A DNA stretch of 64,000 bases from the NCBI GenBank assembly GCA_028285105.1, contig JANQQE010000032.1, forward strand, positions 62,001 through 126,000. Reading direction: 5' to 3'. The notes under the pieces were generated by a model. That model ran no database searches. It saw nothing but the letters and a program-made list of their open reading frames with translations, and was not told the DNA's origin. A program made the translations under genes and the position numbers. Source of the stretch: Alphaproteobacteria bacterium. Its GTDB lineage: Bacteria; Planctomycetota; Phycisphaerae; UBA1845. Numbering within the stretch: the first letter of the stretch is position 1; each line of letters begins with the position of its first letter. This document shows, one piece after another, positions 26,037 to 34,103 of this stretch.

Positions 26037-28754
26037 ATGAAACGGCAGGCATCCAAACGTTGTCGTAGCAGCATCGGTTTGCGCGCGATTTTATTTGCGT
26101 GCGTTTGCGCTTGTCTTGCGCATACCAACACCGCCTTTGGTGACGATCGCGATTCTGCGAAAGGCGACGGCGTAATCACCAGTCGCATCATCCACACCTT
26201 CGATTTCAACGAACCGAATAACTTCGACACCGTTCCGCGCTATTGGGTTCGGTTCCCCGATGCATCGATGGGCGATCCGAGTTTTCCGCGTTACACCGAA
26301 GGCGGCTTCGACAAGGAAGTCGGGCATCTCGACAGTCCCTCATTCTATTTGGAATCAAAAGGGCAAAGCGTTGGGTATCGATACATCGGTCCGGAGACGC
26401 GCATCCGTCCCGGGACGTTTCGCGTGCGCGGATGGATCAAGACCGATCGGTTGCGATACGGCAAAGCCGCGATCAGTGCGTATTTTATCGATTGGAACGG
26501 TCGCTACATCGGCGATTCCCAACAGTATAGCCGGCTCGTTGGCGGACCTTCTGACGCAGGCGATTGGCAAAAGGTGGAAATTGAACTGAACGATGTACCG
26601 GTCGGGGCGCAATTCATCGGTGTGACATGCTGGCTTGTGCAGCAAGACGTTTGGCGAGACGGCGAAGAACCGCATCGCCACATCGATCACATGGACATTT
26701 TTGGCGGGGCATGGTTCGACGACATCGAGATCATCGAAGAACCCTTCGCCGAATTGCGATTGAGTCATTCGGGAAACGTTGTCCCTGCGGCTGAGTTGGT
26801 CGAAGTGTTTGCCACCGTCGCCGACGATGTTGTCGATGGGCTTAGCGCCAACCTGTTGGTCACCGACGATTCCGGAAACGTGTACGCCGAGCAATCGATT
26901 CCGGTGCGCGGTTTCGAAGAGCGGCAGGCGACGACGGTGAAGCTTCCCGATCTGCACCCGGGTATTTACCACGCGAAACTCAGCGTGCAAAGTGGCGCTG
27001 AATACGTACTCGAACGGTCACTCCGTTTCGCACAACTCGGAAAACCCCATCATCCACCTAGACAGGTCGCGCGTCGCATGGGCATTACCATGACGAGCCT
27101 GCCAACCAACAATGTCGAAGATGCATTTGCGTTGTTTGATGCGCTCGACGTAGGCATCGTCAAGATTCCATTGTGGGGTGGCAATGATGCTGCGGCGGCT
27201 GACGAATCCAACTTGGATGCATTGCCGCAAGCGATGAGTTTGCTGTTCCGATTGCAGGTTGAAGTTGTAGGGTTGTTTGGAGGGCTTCCGGGCGAACTCG
27301 CGCAATCGCGTTTTGAACACAACCTGACGCTGCTCGATGTTTTGTCTGACGATCCACGCGGGTGGCGAAAGTACTTGGATGACATCGTTGCCCCCCATGC
27401 CAATGTGTTTCGCTCGTGGCAGTTGGGAATGGATGGCGATCTTTCGATGGTGGATGATCCCCGCTACGGAACTGCAATCAGTGCGTTACGGGACGGTATC
27501 AGCCAAATGATTACCGCACCGGACTTGACGGCAGTTCAGTCGGCATCGGTGCTGCCTGGTGAAACACAACTCGATGCTGAAAACGTTTCTGTTTATTTAC
27601 CGTCAGACGTTGCGCCCGAACACGTTGTCGAACATCTTCGCGCTCATATCGACATGGGCAGGCCGACAAACAATTACGACCTCGTCTGGGCATCGGTTGA
27701 TTCGGGAGCACATCTTCGCGAAGAAGCGGTCGGTATGTGGGCACTCCGCATTTTGGAGGCGCGGTGGGCTGGCGTCGATGCCGTATTCGCAGATCAGCCG
27801 TGGACGACACGTCTCACCCCCAATGGCATCGTCTCCGAACCGACCCTGGCGTACCTGGCATTTCGAACGATTGCGGATGTCGTAGGCGATAAAATTCCGT
27901 CGAAGCGATTGGCGCTGGATTTTTCTGCAAAGGCACTGACGTTCGTTCGCGGCGGCGAGAGTGTGTGGGTGATTTGGGATCCAAAGGCGCCATCGGAAGG
28001 ACGGCGTTTAACAATCCAGTTGGGTTCCGCGACCGAAATCGTTGACCTGCTCGGGCGTCAGATTCCGTTGCAGATTGGCAAGGACGGACGCCACGAATTG
28101 GTGGTGACCAAGTCGCCAATCTTCGTGGTTGGTTCGCATCGATGGCTACCGGCATTTTGGGCCGGCGTGAAATTATCGCCGTCGCAAGCCGATTTCGCGC
28201 TCGATGCCCGCGAGCACACACTGACGATTCGCAATCCGCACAACGTCGCGATGTCAGGCAACGTGGAACTGAAAGTGCCGACAGGTTGGACCATCTCTCC
28301 GTCGCGATTTTCGTTTACGGCTTATCCGAACGAGCAGAAGGACTTTCTCGTTTCGATCAGACACCCAAGCAACGAGCCCTCCGGTATCAAGCAATTGTTC
28401 GCCGAGATTTCGATGGGGTCGCCGCAGCAATACTTCTTGAAGATTCCGTTGGCGATCGATTTGGATCTCCACGATGTTGACGTCTGGGGTTACGCCGTCA
28501 TCGATGGCGATCGGCTTGTGGTTCGACATGGCATGACCAGCCGGGCGAGCGAAACGCTCAGCTTCAGATCGTTTGCGACATACCCCGGTCGAAGTCGTCA
28601 GTATCGCGTGATCTACGAGTTGCTACCCGGTCAATCGCTTGCCACGGAATACACCTTCAGCGACATCGAGCGCTTTGCTGGCAAGTCTATTCGACTCGGT
28701 CTTCGCGAAGTCAACGGGCCACGCATCCACAACCTGGAAATTGTCGCTCCTTAG
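26037..28754 (+). CDS. Large exported protein: CBM-like N-terminus, barrel-like middle, NEW3-like C-terminus; function unknown
   Basis: A 905-residue exported protein with a signal peptide (IGLRAILFACVCACLAHTNTAFG). Residues about 50-240 look like a carbohydrate-binding jelly roll (FDFNEPNNFDTVPRYW, TFRVRGWIKTD, AWFDDIEIIEEP). Residues about 340-660 resemble a glycoside-hydrolase-like TIM barrel (RRMGITMTS, DALDVGIVKIPLWGG, YDLVWASVDSG), but I cannot point to a catalytic acid pair. Residues about 730-810 resemble a NEW3-type beta domain (LTIRNPHNVAMSGNVELKV). It may bind or process an extracellular polysaccharide; this is inference. It stands alone after the FG-GAP gene, with 90 bp between them, and before the TPR lipoprotein, both on the plus strand. 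Confidence 0.7.
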   Translation: MKRQASKRCRSSIGLRAILFACVCACLAHTNTAFGDDRDSAKGDGVITSRIIHTFDFNEPNNFDTVPRYWVRFPDASMGDPSFPRYTEGGFDKEVGHLDSPSFYLESKGQSVGYRYIGPETRIRPGTFRVRGWIKTDRLRYGKAAISAYFIDWNGRYIGDSQQYSRLVGGPSDAGDWQKVEIELNDVPVGAQFIGVTCWLVQQDVWRDGEEPHRHIDHMDIFGGAWFDDIEIIEEPFAELRLSHSGNVVPAAELVEVFATVADDVVDGLSANLLVTDDSGNVYAEQSIPVRGFEERQATTVKLPDLHPGIYHAKLSVQSGAEYVLERSLRFAQLGKPHHPPRQVARRMGITMTSLPTNNVEDAFALFDALDVGIVKIPLWGGNDAAAADESNLDALPQAMSLLFRLQVEVVGLFGGLPGELAQSRFEHNLTLLDVLSDDPRGWRKYLDDIVAPHANVFRSWQLGMDGDLSMVDDPRYGTAISALRDGISQMITAPDLTAVQSASVLPGETQLDAENVSVYLPSDVAPEHVVEHLRAHIDMGRPTNNYDLVWASVDSGAHLREEAVGMWALRILEARWAGVDAVFADQPWTTRLTPNGIVSEPTLAYLAFRTIADVVGDKIPSKRLALDFSAKALTFVRGGESVWVIWDPKAPSEGRRLTIQLGSATEIVDLLGRQIPLQIGKDGRHELVVTKSPIFVVGSHRWLPAFWAGVKLSPSQADFALDAREHTLTIRNPHNVAMSGNVELKVPTGWTISPSRFSFTAYPNEQKDFLVSIRHPSNEPSGIKQLFAEISMGSPQQYFLKIPLAIDLDLHDVDVWGYAVIDGDRLVVRHGMTSRASETLSFRSFATYPGRSRQYRVIYELLPGQSLATEYTFSDIERFAGKSIRLGLREVNGPRIHNLEIVAP

Positions 28755-28899
28755 GCCAGACAGCGAACAAATGACGCTCCCCTTCGTAGACTAGACTGTG
28801 TATGAGGCGTTGGTTATGCTCTCATCGAGCGGTTCGATTAAGTGGCAATCGCCGCGGAATAACCGCGTCTGCGTTCTCGAAATCAAAGGATACGTCGTT

Positions 28900-31410
28900 A
28901 TGAAAATCGTTGCTTCAAACGGAATCGCAAAGGTTTTCCATCGGTTGAAATTCGAGGCGAAAGAGCGGGCGGCCATGCTTCGCGGCGGTTTCATTGTATT
29001 GATGCTCGCCATTGGCCTACTTTGCAACGTGGGTTGTAAACAATCCGACGCGGAATCGACTGAATCAGGCAAATCATCGCCCCAAACACGTCATATCGAT
29101 TCGCCAGAGGTGAGCAGTACGCCTTCCCCGCTTTCATCCGATTCAAAAGATGGAAAATCGAACACGGCGATTCGCTCAAAATCCAAGACATCAGATTCCA
29201 AGACATCAGATTCCGAGGCATCAGCTTCCAAAAAGTCAGGTCTCCAAGAAAAGGAAGGTGTCGCACGTTCCGAAACACCGTCGAGCGAAGAAACTGCCAA
29301 TACCGCAATGACGTCAACAAAGAAATCATCCTTGGTGCGCAAGCCGTTTGAATATGATCGCGAATCGTTGGCCAAGAAATGCAGAGATGCCGGGCTCCCT
29401 GTCCCTCCCGATTTGACGACGTTAACGCCCGATCTGGCGAAACTGCTACACGATCAAGCGTTGAGAGCGTGTCAGTCGAACGGCGCAGAAGACGTTGGAA
29501 AACTCGGCTCGCTCTACTTGGCTATCGCCCGAGACAGAAACGAGACGAACCGCGCTTTGGAGTGTTACACCAAAGCCAAGGAACTCGCTCCGAATAACCA
29601 CAAATGGTCTTACTTTCTTGGTCGCCTTTTTCTCGATCGTGAATCAGCAGTGCGGGCCCGGATAGAACTTGAACGATCGATCGAACTCGAGCCTAATTAT
29701 TCCATGGCTTATGGTCTGCTTGCCAACCTTTGTCTGAAGCAGGAAAACAGTAAGGAAGCTGCGGCATTTTTCCAAAAATACATCGATAACGAGCCCGACG
29801 ATGCATTCGGTTATTGCGGCTTGGCCGCCGCCCAGTTGAATTTGGGCGAAACGGATGCGGCCAAAACGAACCTCGACAAGGCGATTAAACTTGATCCCGA
29901 AATGGGATGGGCGCATGCCTTAAGTGCTCGCTATCACGAGGTGAAGGGCGATGCTGCCATGGCAAGTTCGGCCAAACGCAAAGCGTCGTTTTTGCCCATG
30001 CGTCCGGGAATGCTGGATCGGGATCCTCTGCTGGTCGAGCGTTGGAAGGCATTGGGCGCAACCGAGGCTGCGCAGCGCGAGATGGTGCGCATCGCCCAAA
30101 TGGGAGACGTCGCCAGCGCCGATAAACTCAGCGAAATTTTAATGGCGGCGCATTCCAGCGATCCGACCATCGCCGTCGGGCTCGCACGATATCAATTGTT
30201 TCGGGGCCGACTGGAAGAAGCGACGAGACTAGCCCAAGATGCCAGCAAAATCGCTCCTGATTCGGTTGACGTTCACCAGACGCTAGCTCGCTGTCATTTG
30301 GCCAAAGGCTATTTGGATTCGGCTTTGGCTTCTGCAGAACGGGCCGTGGCGGTCAATGAGTTTGTCGATTCTTCGCATCGCATAAAGGGCGAGACATTGC
30401 TGGCGTTGAATCGCCTGGAAGATGCGAAAGCGAGTTTCATGCGCGCGCGAGAAATCAATCCCGAACGTCCTGAGACCGCTCAAGCGATTGCCAATATCTG
30501 GTTTCGTCTGGAAGAATATGACAAAGCGCGGGAGTATTACGAGAAGGCCATTCTCGCCGCGAGAGTCGGCAACTATTCGACGAAGATGCTTGGGCCATTG
30601 TTCGCAGGATTGGGTGAAGTCGATGTGCGAGAAGACAAGATTGAAGATGCCGTCGGTCACTTCGCGCAAGCGGTTTCCGCCAACCCGGATTACACCGAAT
30701 CATTCATGTCGCTCGCAACCATGTTTATTCAAAAAGGTCGCGGTAACGATGCCCTGAGGTTTTGCGACAGCATTATCAGGGAACATCCTGAGTTGACCAT
30801 ATATCGATTGATGCGCGTTGAAATCCTTGAGCGCATGGGAATGGCGGATCGGGCGATCGAAGAAGCAAAGAAACTCATCGGTTGGTTTCCAGAATGGGCA
30901 GAGGCGCATCTGGTCGCAGGCCGCGTCTACAACGGACAACAAAAGCGCCAAGAGGCATTGGCCAGTTTCAGGAAAGCTGCCGCACTGGACCCGCGATCGG
31001 AAAAACCGGTGGTGGCGATCGTCGAGGTGTTCTTAAGCCAGGACGATCAGGCGGCGGCACTGGAAGCAGCGGAGAACGGGCTTCAGGATTTTTCAGAATC
31101 TGTCCGGTTGGCTAACACAGCATCTTGGTTGCGAGCGACATCAGGCGATGCCGCACTTCGCAATCCGCAGCTTGCCATTAAATGGGGTGAGTTTGCGTGT
31201 AAAGCGACCGACCGAAAGTTGGCGAGTTGTCTTGATACACTGGCTTGTGCCTATGCTTCGGCTGGTCGATTCGAGGACGCGATCAAAGCTGCGAACGAAG
31301 CCATCGCGATTGCCAATTCTGATCCACGACTTAGTGAGGAAGTCGTTTCATATGAATCGAGGTTGGCGTTGTTCGAAGCTGGCACGCCGTACATCGACTC
31401 ACCCGAATAA
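28900..31410 (+). CDS. Large tetratricopeptide-repeat lipoprotein
   Basis: An 836-residue lipid-anchored protein. The signal GGFIVLMLAIGLLCNVGC carries the lipobox; a Ser/Lys/Asp-rich disordered linker (about residues 50-150) follows, and then at least a dozen TPR motifs, such as ALECYTKAKELAPNNHKWSY, AAAFFQKYIDNEPDDAFGYC, AKTNLDKAIKLDPEMGWAHA and AREYYEKAILAAR. TPR arrays are protein-docking surfaces, so an assembly or scaffolding role in the periplasm is likely; the partner is unknown. I chose the ATG at 28900, with AAAGGA nine bases upstream; the frame is open from 28798. A 15-bp DNA repeat encodes part of the linker. The dGTPase gene converges on it. Confidence 0.82.
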   Translation: MKIVASNGIAKVFHRLKFEAKERAAMLRGGFIVLMLAIGLLCNVGCKQSDAESTESGKSSPQTRHIDSPEVSSTPSPLSSDSKDGKSNTAIRSKSKTSDSKTSDSEASASKKSGLQEKEGVARSETPSSEETANTAMTSTKKSSLVRKPFEYDRESLAKKCRDAGLPVPPDLTTLTPDLAKLLHDQALRACQSNGAEDVGKLGSLYLAIARDRNETNRALECYTKAKELAPNNHKWSYFLGRLFLDRESAVRARIELERSIELEPNYSMAYGLLANLCLKQENSKEAAAFFQKYIDNEPDDAFGYCGLAAAQLNLGETDAAKTNLDKAIKLDPEMGWAHALSARYHEVKGDAAMASSAKRKASFLPMRPGMLDRDPLLVERWKALGATEAAQREMVRIAQMGDVASADKLSEILMAAHSSDPTIAVGLARYQLFRGRLEEATRLAQDASKIAPDSVDVHQTLARCHLAKGYLDSALASAERAVAVNEFVDSSHRIKGETLLALNRLEDAKASFMRAREINPERPETAQAIANIWFRLEEYDKAREYYEKAILAARVGNYSTKMLGPLFAGLGEVDVREDKIEDAVGHFAQAVSANPDYTESFMSLATMFIQKGRGNDALRFCDSIIREHPELTIYRLMRVEILERMGMADRAIEEAKKLIGWFPEWAEAHLVAGRVYNGQQKRQEALASFRKAAALDPRSEKPVVAIVEVFLSQDDQAAALEAAENGLQDFSESVRLANTASWLRATSGDAALRNPQLAIKWGEFACKATDRKLASCLDTLACAYASAGRFEDAIKAANEAIAIANSDPRLSEEVVSYESRLALFEAGTPYIDSPE
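29182..29241 (+). repeat. 15-bp coding repeat in the TPR-lipoprotein linker
   Basis: Two identical units TCCAAGACATCAGAT (29182-29196, 29197-29211) are followed by two diverged units (29212-29226, 29227-29241). They encode a Ser-Lys-Thr-Ser-Asp pentad in frame, so unit loss or gain would change linker length without a frameshift. Confidence 0.85.
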
Positions 31411-31496
31411 CTTCAACGGCCCGGTAGCTTCAACGATTTCGTCGCGTGCAATCTCAAATGGGATACGCGATGTGTGTTCATCCGATGTGTGCATAT

Positions 31497-32651
31497 TCAA
31501 ACGCGTTCGAACGGTTCAAACATCCGCAGGTAGTCATCCTGGCAGAAGCGATCGGTCATGCCCGCAATGTAATCGCACACCACTCGGTGGACGCCTTGTT
31601 CGTCGATGCGATTGGTAAATCTTGGCGGTAGCATTGCCGGATTTTCTACATATGCGTGAAACAATCGTTCAATGAAGCGCCGTGCTTTCGCGTCCATTCG
31701 GACCAGGCGATGGTGGTGATAGACGCGTTCGGCAAGAAACGATTCCAATTCATTAAGCTGCTTGTTGCGTACCGCTGAGAGTGCGACAACGCCTTCATTC
31801 AACAACCGCACGTCATCGACAAGTTTGGGCGCGTGCGTCTCGATGCGCCGTCCCGTTTCTTCAACCACATCCGCGACGAGCAGTGTTTGCAATCGATCCA
31901 ATACGGGCCGGCGAATCGCGGCAAGGACCGGGTCAGGGAATTCTTTGCGCACCGGTTCCATTGCCTCAGACCATATTGAAATCTCCGCCAATGCATCCTC
32001 ATCGATCAGATTGGCGGCGATGGCGTCCTCCAGATCGTGGCCGTCATAGGCCAGACGGTCGGCGACGCAGGCAATCTGGCCTTCCACCGACGGAAGATTT
32101 CCCCCTTCAAACAAGTCCCAAAGACTCGGATCGTTGCTGGCTCCTTCGGGTCGATCGTACTTGGTGCTGTGTTTGATAAGCCCTTCGCGGGTTTCAAACG
32201 TGAGATTCAGACCGCGATACTGGGGATAAGGATGCTCGAGATAATCCACGACGCGCAGAGCGTGGGTGTTGTGTTCGAATCCGCCGTTCTCAGACATCAA
32301 TTCGCGAAGGGCTACCTCGCCCGCATGACCAAATGGCGGGTGCCCCAAGTCGTGTGCAAGTGAGATCGTCTCAGCCAGGGTTTCGTTAACACCCAGCGCT
32401 TTCGCCAAAACCCGGGCGATACCGGCGACTTCCAACGTGTGCGTTAACCGTGTGCGAAAATGGTCATCCTCCAATGTAACGAATGCCTGTGTCTTGTACT
32501 CCAATCGTCGAAAAGCAGCACAGCCAGCCACGCGACGACGATCAAGTTCAAAAGCATCGCTGAAAGAATCGGGTGATTCGTCGAACTGGCGGCCGATACT
32601 TTGGTTGGCGTGGCAGGCGTATGATTTCATATGGCTTTGAGACACGTTCAC
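31497..32651 (-). CDS. dgt: dGTP triphosphohydrolase-like HD-domain protein
   Basis: Predicted to hydrolyse dGTP (or other dNTPs) to the deoxynucleoside and tripolyphosphate, adjusting the nucleotide pool. The 384-residue protein has the family's metal-binding HD set: His71 in RTRLTHTLEVAGIAR, His100-Asp101 in LAHDLGHPPFGHAGE, and a later Asp in VADRLAYDGHDLEDA. The N-terminal AFRRLEYKTQAF is also typical. Length fits the short type-2 dGTPase-like group rather than the 500-residue E. coli enzyme. The start is a GTG; 32651 and 32645 are both possible, the second having AAAGG five bases upstream. It follows the HIT gene by 38 bp, same strand, which suggests a small nucleotide-sanitation operon. 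Confidence 0.9.
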   Translation of the reverse strand: MNVSQSHMKSYACHANQSIGRQFDESPDSFSDAFELDRRRVAGCAAFRRLEYKTQAFVTLEDDHFRTRLTHTLEVAGIARVLAKALGVNETLAETISLAHDLGHPPFGHAGEVALRELMSENGGFEHNTHALRVVDYLEHPYPQYRGLNLTFETREGLIKHSTKYDRPEGASNDPSLWDLFEGGNLPSVEGQIACVADRLAYDGHDLEDAIAANLIDEDALAEISIWSEAMEPVRKEFPDPVLAAIRRPVLDRLQTLLVADVVEETGRRIETHAPKLVDDVRLLNEGVVALSAVRNKQLNELESFLAERVYHHHRLVRMDAKARRFIERLFHAYVENPAMLPPRFTNRIDEQGVHRVVCDYIAGMTDRFCQDDYLRMFEPFERV

Positions 32652-32689
32652 CTTTCAAAGTCAGTGTCGCGATCAGCAATTTCTGATTG

Positions 32690-33214
32690 CTACCGCACAA
32701 ACCCGAGTCTGGTTGCCACGTCCAAGAGTCGCTCGTATGCCGCGTCGAGTCCGTCGGGAATGACACGGGTCGTTCCGAGGACGGCCATGAAATTGGTGTC
32801 TCCGTTCCAACGCGGGACGATATGGTAATGCAGGTGATCGGGCACCCCCGCACCTGCGCATCGTCCGAGATTGCAACCGATATTAAAGCCGTCGGCATTG
32901 AAGGCCGTTCGCACGACCTTGGCTGCGTCGTAGGTCAGCTTGGTGATCTCGTGGTGTTCTTCAGATTCGAAATCAGCCGGATCGCCACTGTGCCGCTTCG
33001 GAGCGATGAGTAGGTGTCCGTTGGTATACGGGAATCGATTGAGCATAACGAACGCACTCTCGGTTCGCCACAAGACATGATGATCGCGATCCTTGGCTGG
33101 ATCTTGAAAGTATGCGCAAAAAAAACATCCTGACGTCTGGCTGATCTCGTCATCCAGCGAGCGAATGTATTCCAAACGCCAGGGGGCCCAGATGTTCTCA
33201 TTGAATTCGGCCAT
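32690..33214 (-). CDS. HIT-family nucleotide hydrolase/transferase
   Basis: Histidine-triad protein of 174 residues. The triad HLHYHIVPRW (about residues 126-135) supplies the nucleophilic His. The N-terminal part has ENIWAPWRLEYI and a CFFC pair as in the Ap4A phosphorylase-like HIT branch, and NRFPYTNGHLLIAPKRH is the conserved phosphate-side motif. Likely substrates are diadenosine polyphosphates or nucleoside phosphoramidates; the exact one cannot be read from sequence. The ATG at 33212-33214 has GGGAG four bases upstream. It is the first gene before the dGTPase and is divergent from the small lipoprotein gene at 33392. Confidence 0.92.
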   Translation of the reverse strand: MAEFNENIWAPWRLEYIRSLDDEISQTSGCFFCAYFQDPAKDRDHHVLWRTESAFVMLNRFPYTNGHLLIAPKRHSGDPADFESEEHHEITKLTYDAAKVVRTAFNADGFNIGCNLGRCAGAGVPDHLHYHIVPRWNGDTNFMAVLGTTRVIPDGLDAAYERLLDVATRLGFVR

Positions 33215-33391
33215 CTTACTCCCAGTCGTACTTGGTTAGAGTGTATCTGGATCGGACATACGCGACAACGCGATTCGCATATCCGGGAAATGGCGTAATT
33301 CGCAGGCTGCAGTATCAATCTGGCGTTGCCGCAGCAACACCCATCGTTGCAATCGCGACCGTTGCGGATACACTTCATTTTCACTTACGAG

Positions 33392-34081
33392 ATGAATTTA
33401 ATGAGAACAACTCCATTCGAATATTTTGTCGTCGCGGTCGCGCTCGTGGCCATTATGGCGACAGCCAGCGGTTGCAAAGAGAACGCTCGGTTGGCCGACC
33501 ATGAGGTTCGCGCCCGTGAGGTGCAGACGATCACCGCGTTCGGTCACGAACTCGACCAGGCCGCCAGTCCCAGCGACGTCGTTTATGTCTTTCTAAAAGC
33601 AGTCCTCGACGATTACGATGCAGGCGACGATCAAGCCAAGCGCGAAGAATCCTTTGACATCCAACTTGGAACCCTTGCCACCGAGAAAATCAAAGAAGAA
33701 GTTTCTCGCAGCAATCAAAACGAGCAGCAAATCCTCGACAGCTTTTTCATGGCCGTCCGTCGTTTTGCGCCGGTCCTCGGTCACTATCGCGAAACCTTTC
33801 GTGAGGACTACGAAACGCTGACGTCCCGCATGCTGGCCACCGGTTCAGGCACACACGACGGGGCGACTGCTGTTGTGCTTATGAATCTGGATCATCCCGA
33901 CCCCAAAGAGCGACCCCAGGGAAACGTTGTTGCCCAATTTGATCTCGTACGGGAGAGCGGCTACTGGCGCATCTGGTGGGTGAGTTACAACGCCAAGTCG
34001 CGCGATTGGAAGCAAGTCAAACTCAACGGGCGATCGCTGTCAGATATCTCCAGGCAAAAGTCCAGCGAAACCAAACCATAA
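33392..34081 (+). CDS. Small lipoprotein of unknown function
   Basis: A 229-residue lipoprotein. The signal FEYFVVAVALVAIMATASGC ends in a lipobox; the mature part begins KENARLADHEVRAREVQT and is a mixed helical domain with SPSDVVYVFLKAVLDDYDAGD, then a beta-rich end (VVAQFDLVRESGYWRIWWVSY) that resembles the closing strand pair of NTF2-like or lumazine-binding-type folds; this resemblance is weak. The ATG at 33392 is used; an ATG three codons later (33401) is equally likely. uvrA starts 22 bp after its stop, so the two may be co-transcribed. I do not recognise the family. Confidence 0.65.
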   Translation: MNLMRTTPFEYFVVAVALVAIMATASGCKENARLADHEVRAREVQTITAFGHELDQAASPSDVVYVFLKAVLDDYDAGDDQAKREESFDIQLGTLATEKIKEEVSRSNQNEQQILDSFFMAVRRFAPVLGHYRETFREDYETLTSRMLATGSGTHDGATAVVLMNLDHPDPKERPQGNVVAQFDLVRESGYWRIWWVSYNAKSRDWKQVKLNGRSLSDISRQKSSETKP

Positions 34082-34103
34082 GACCCGTCGCTGCGGTCAT
34101 ACC

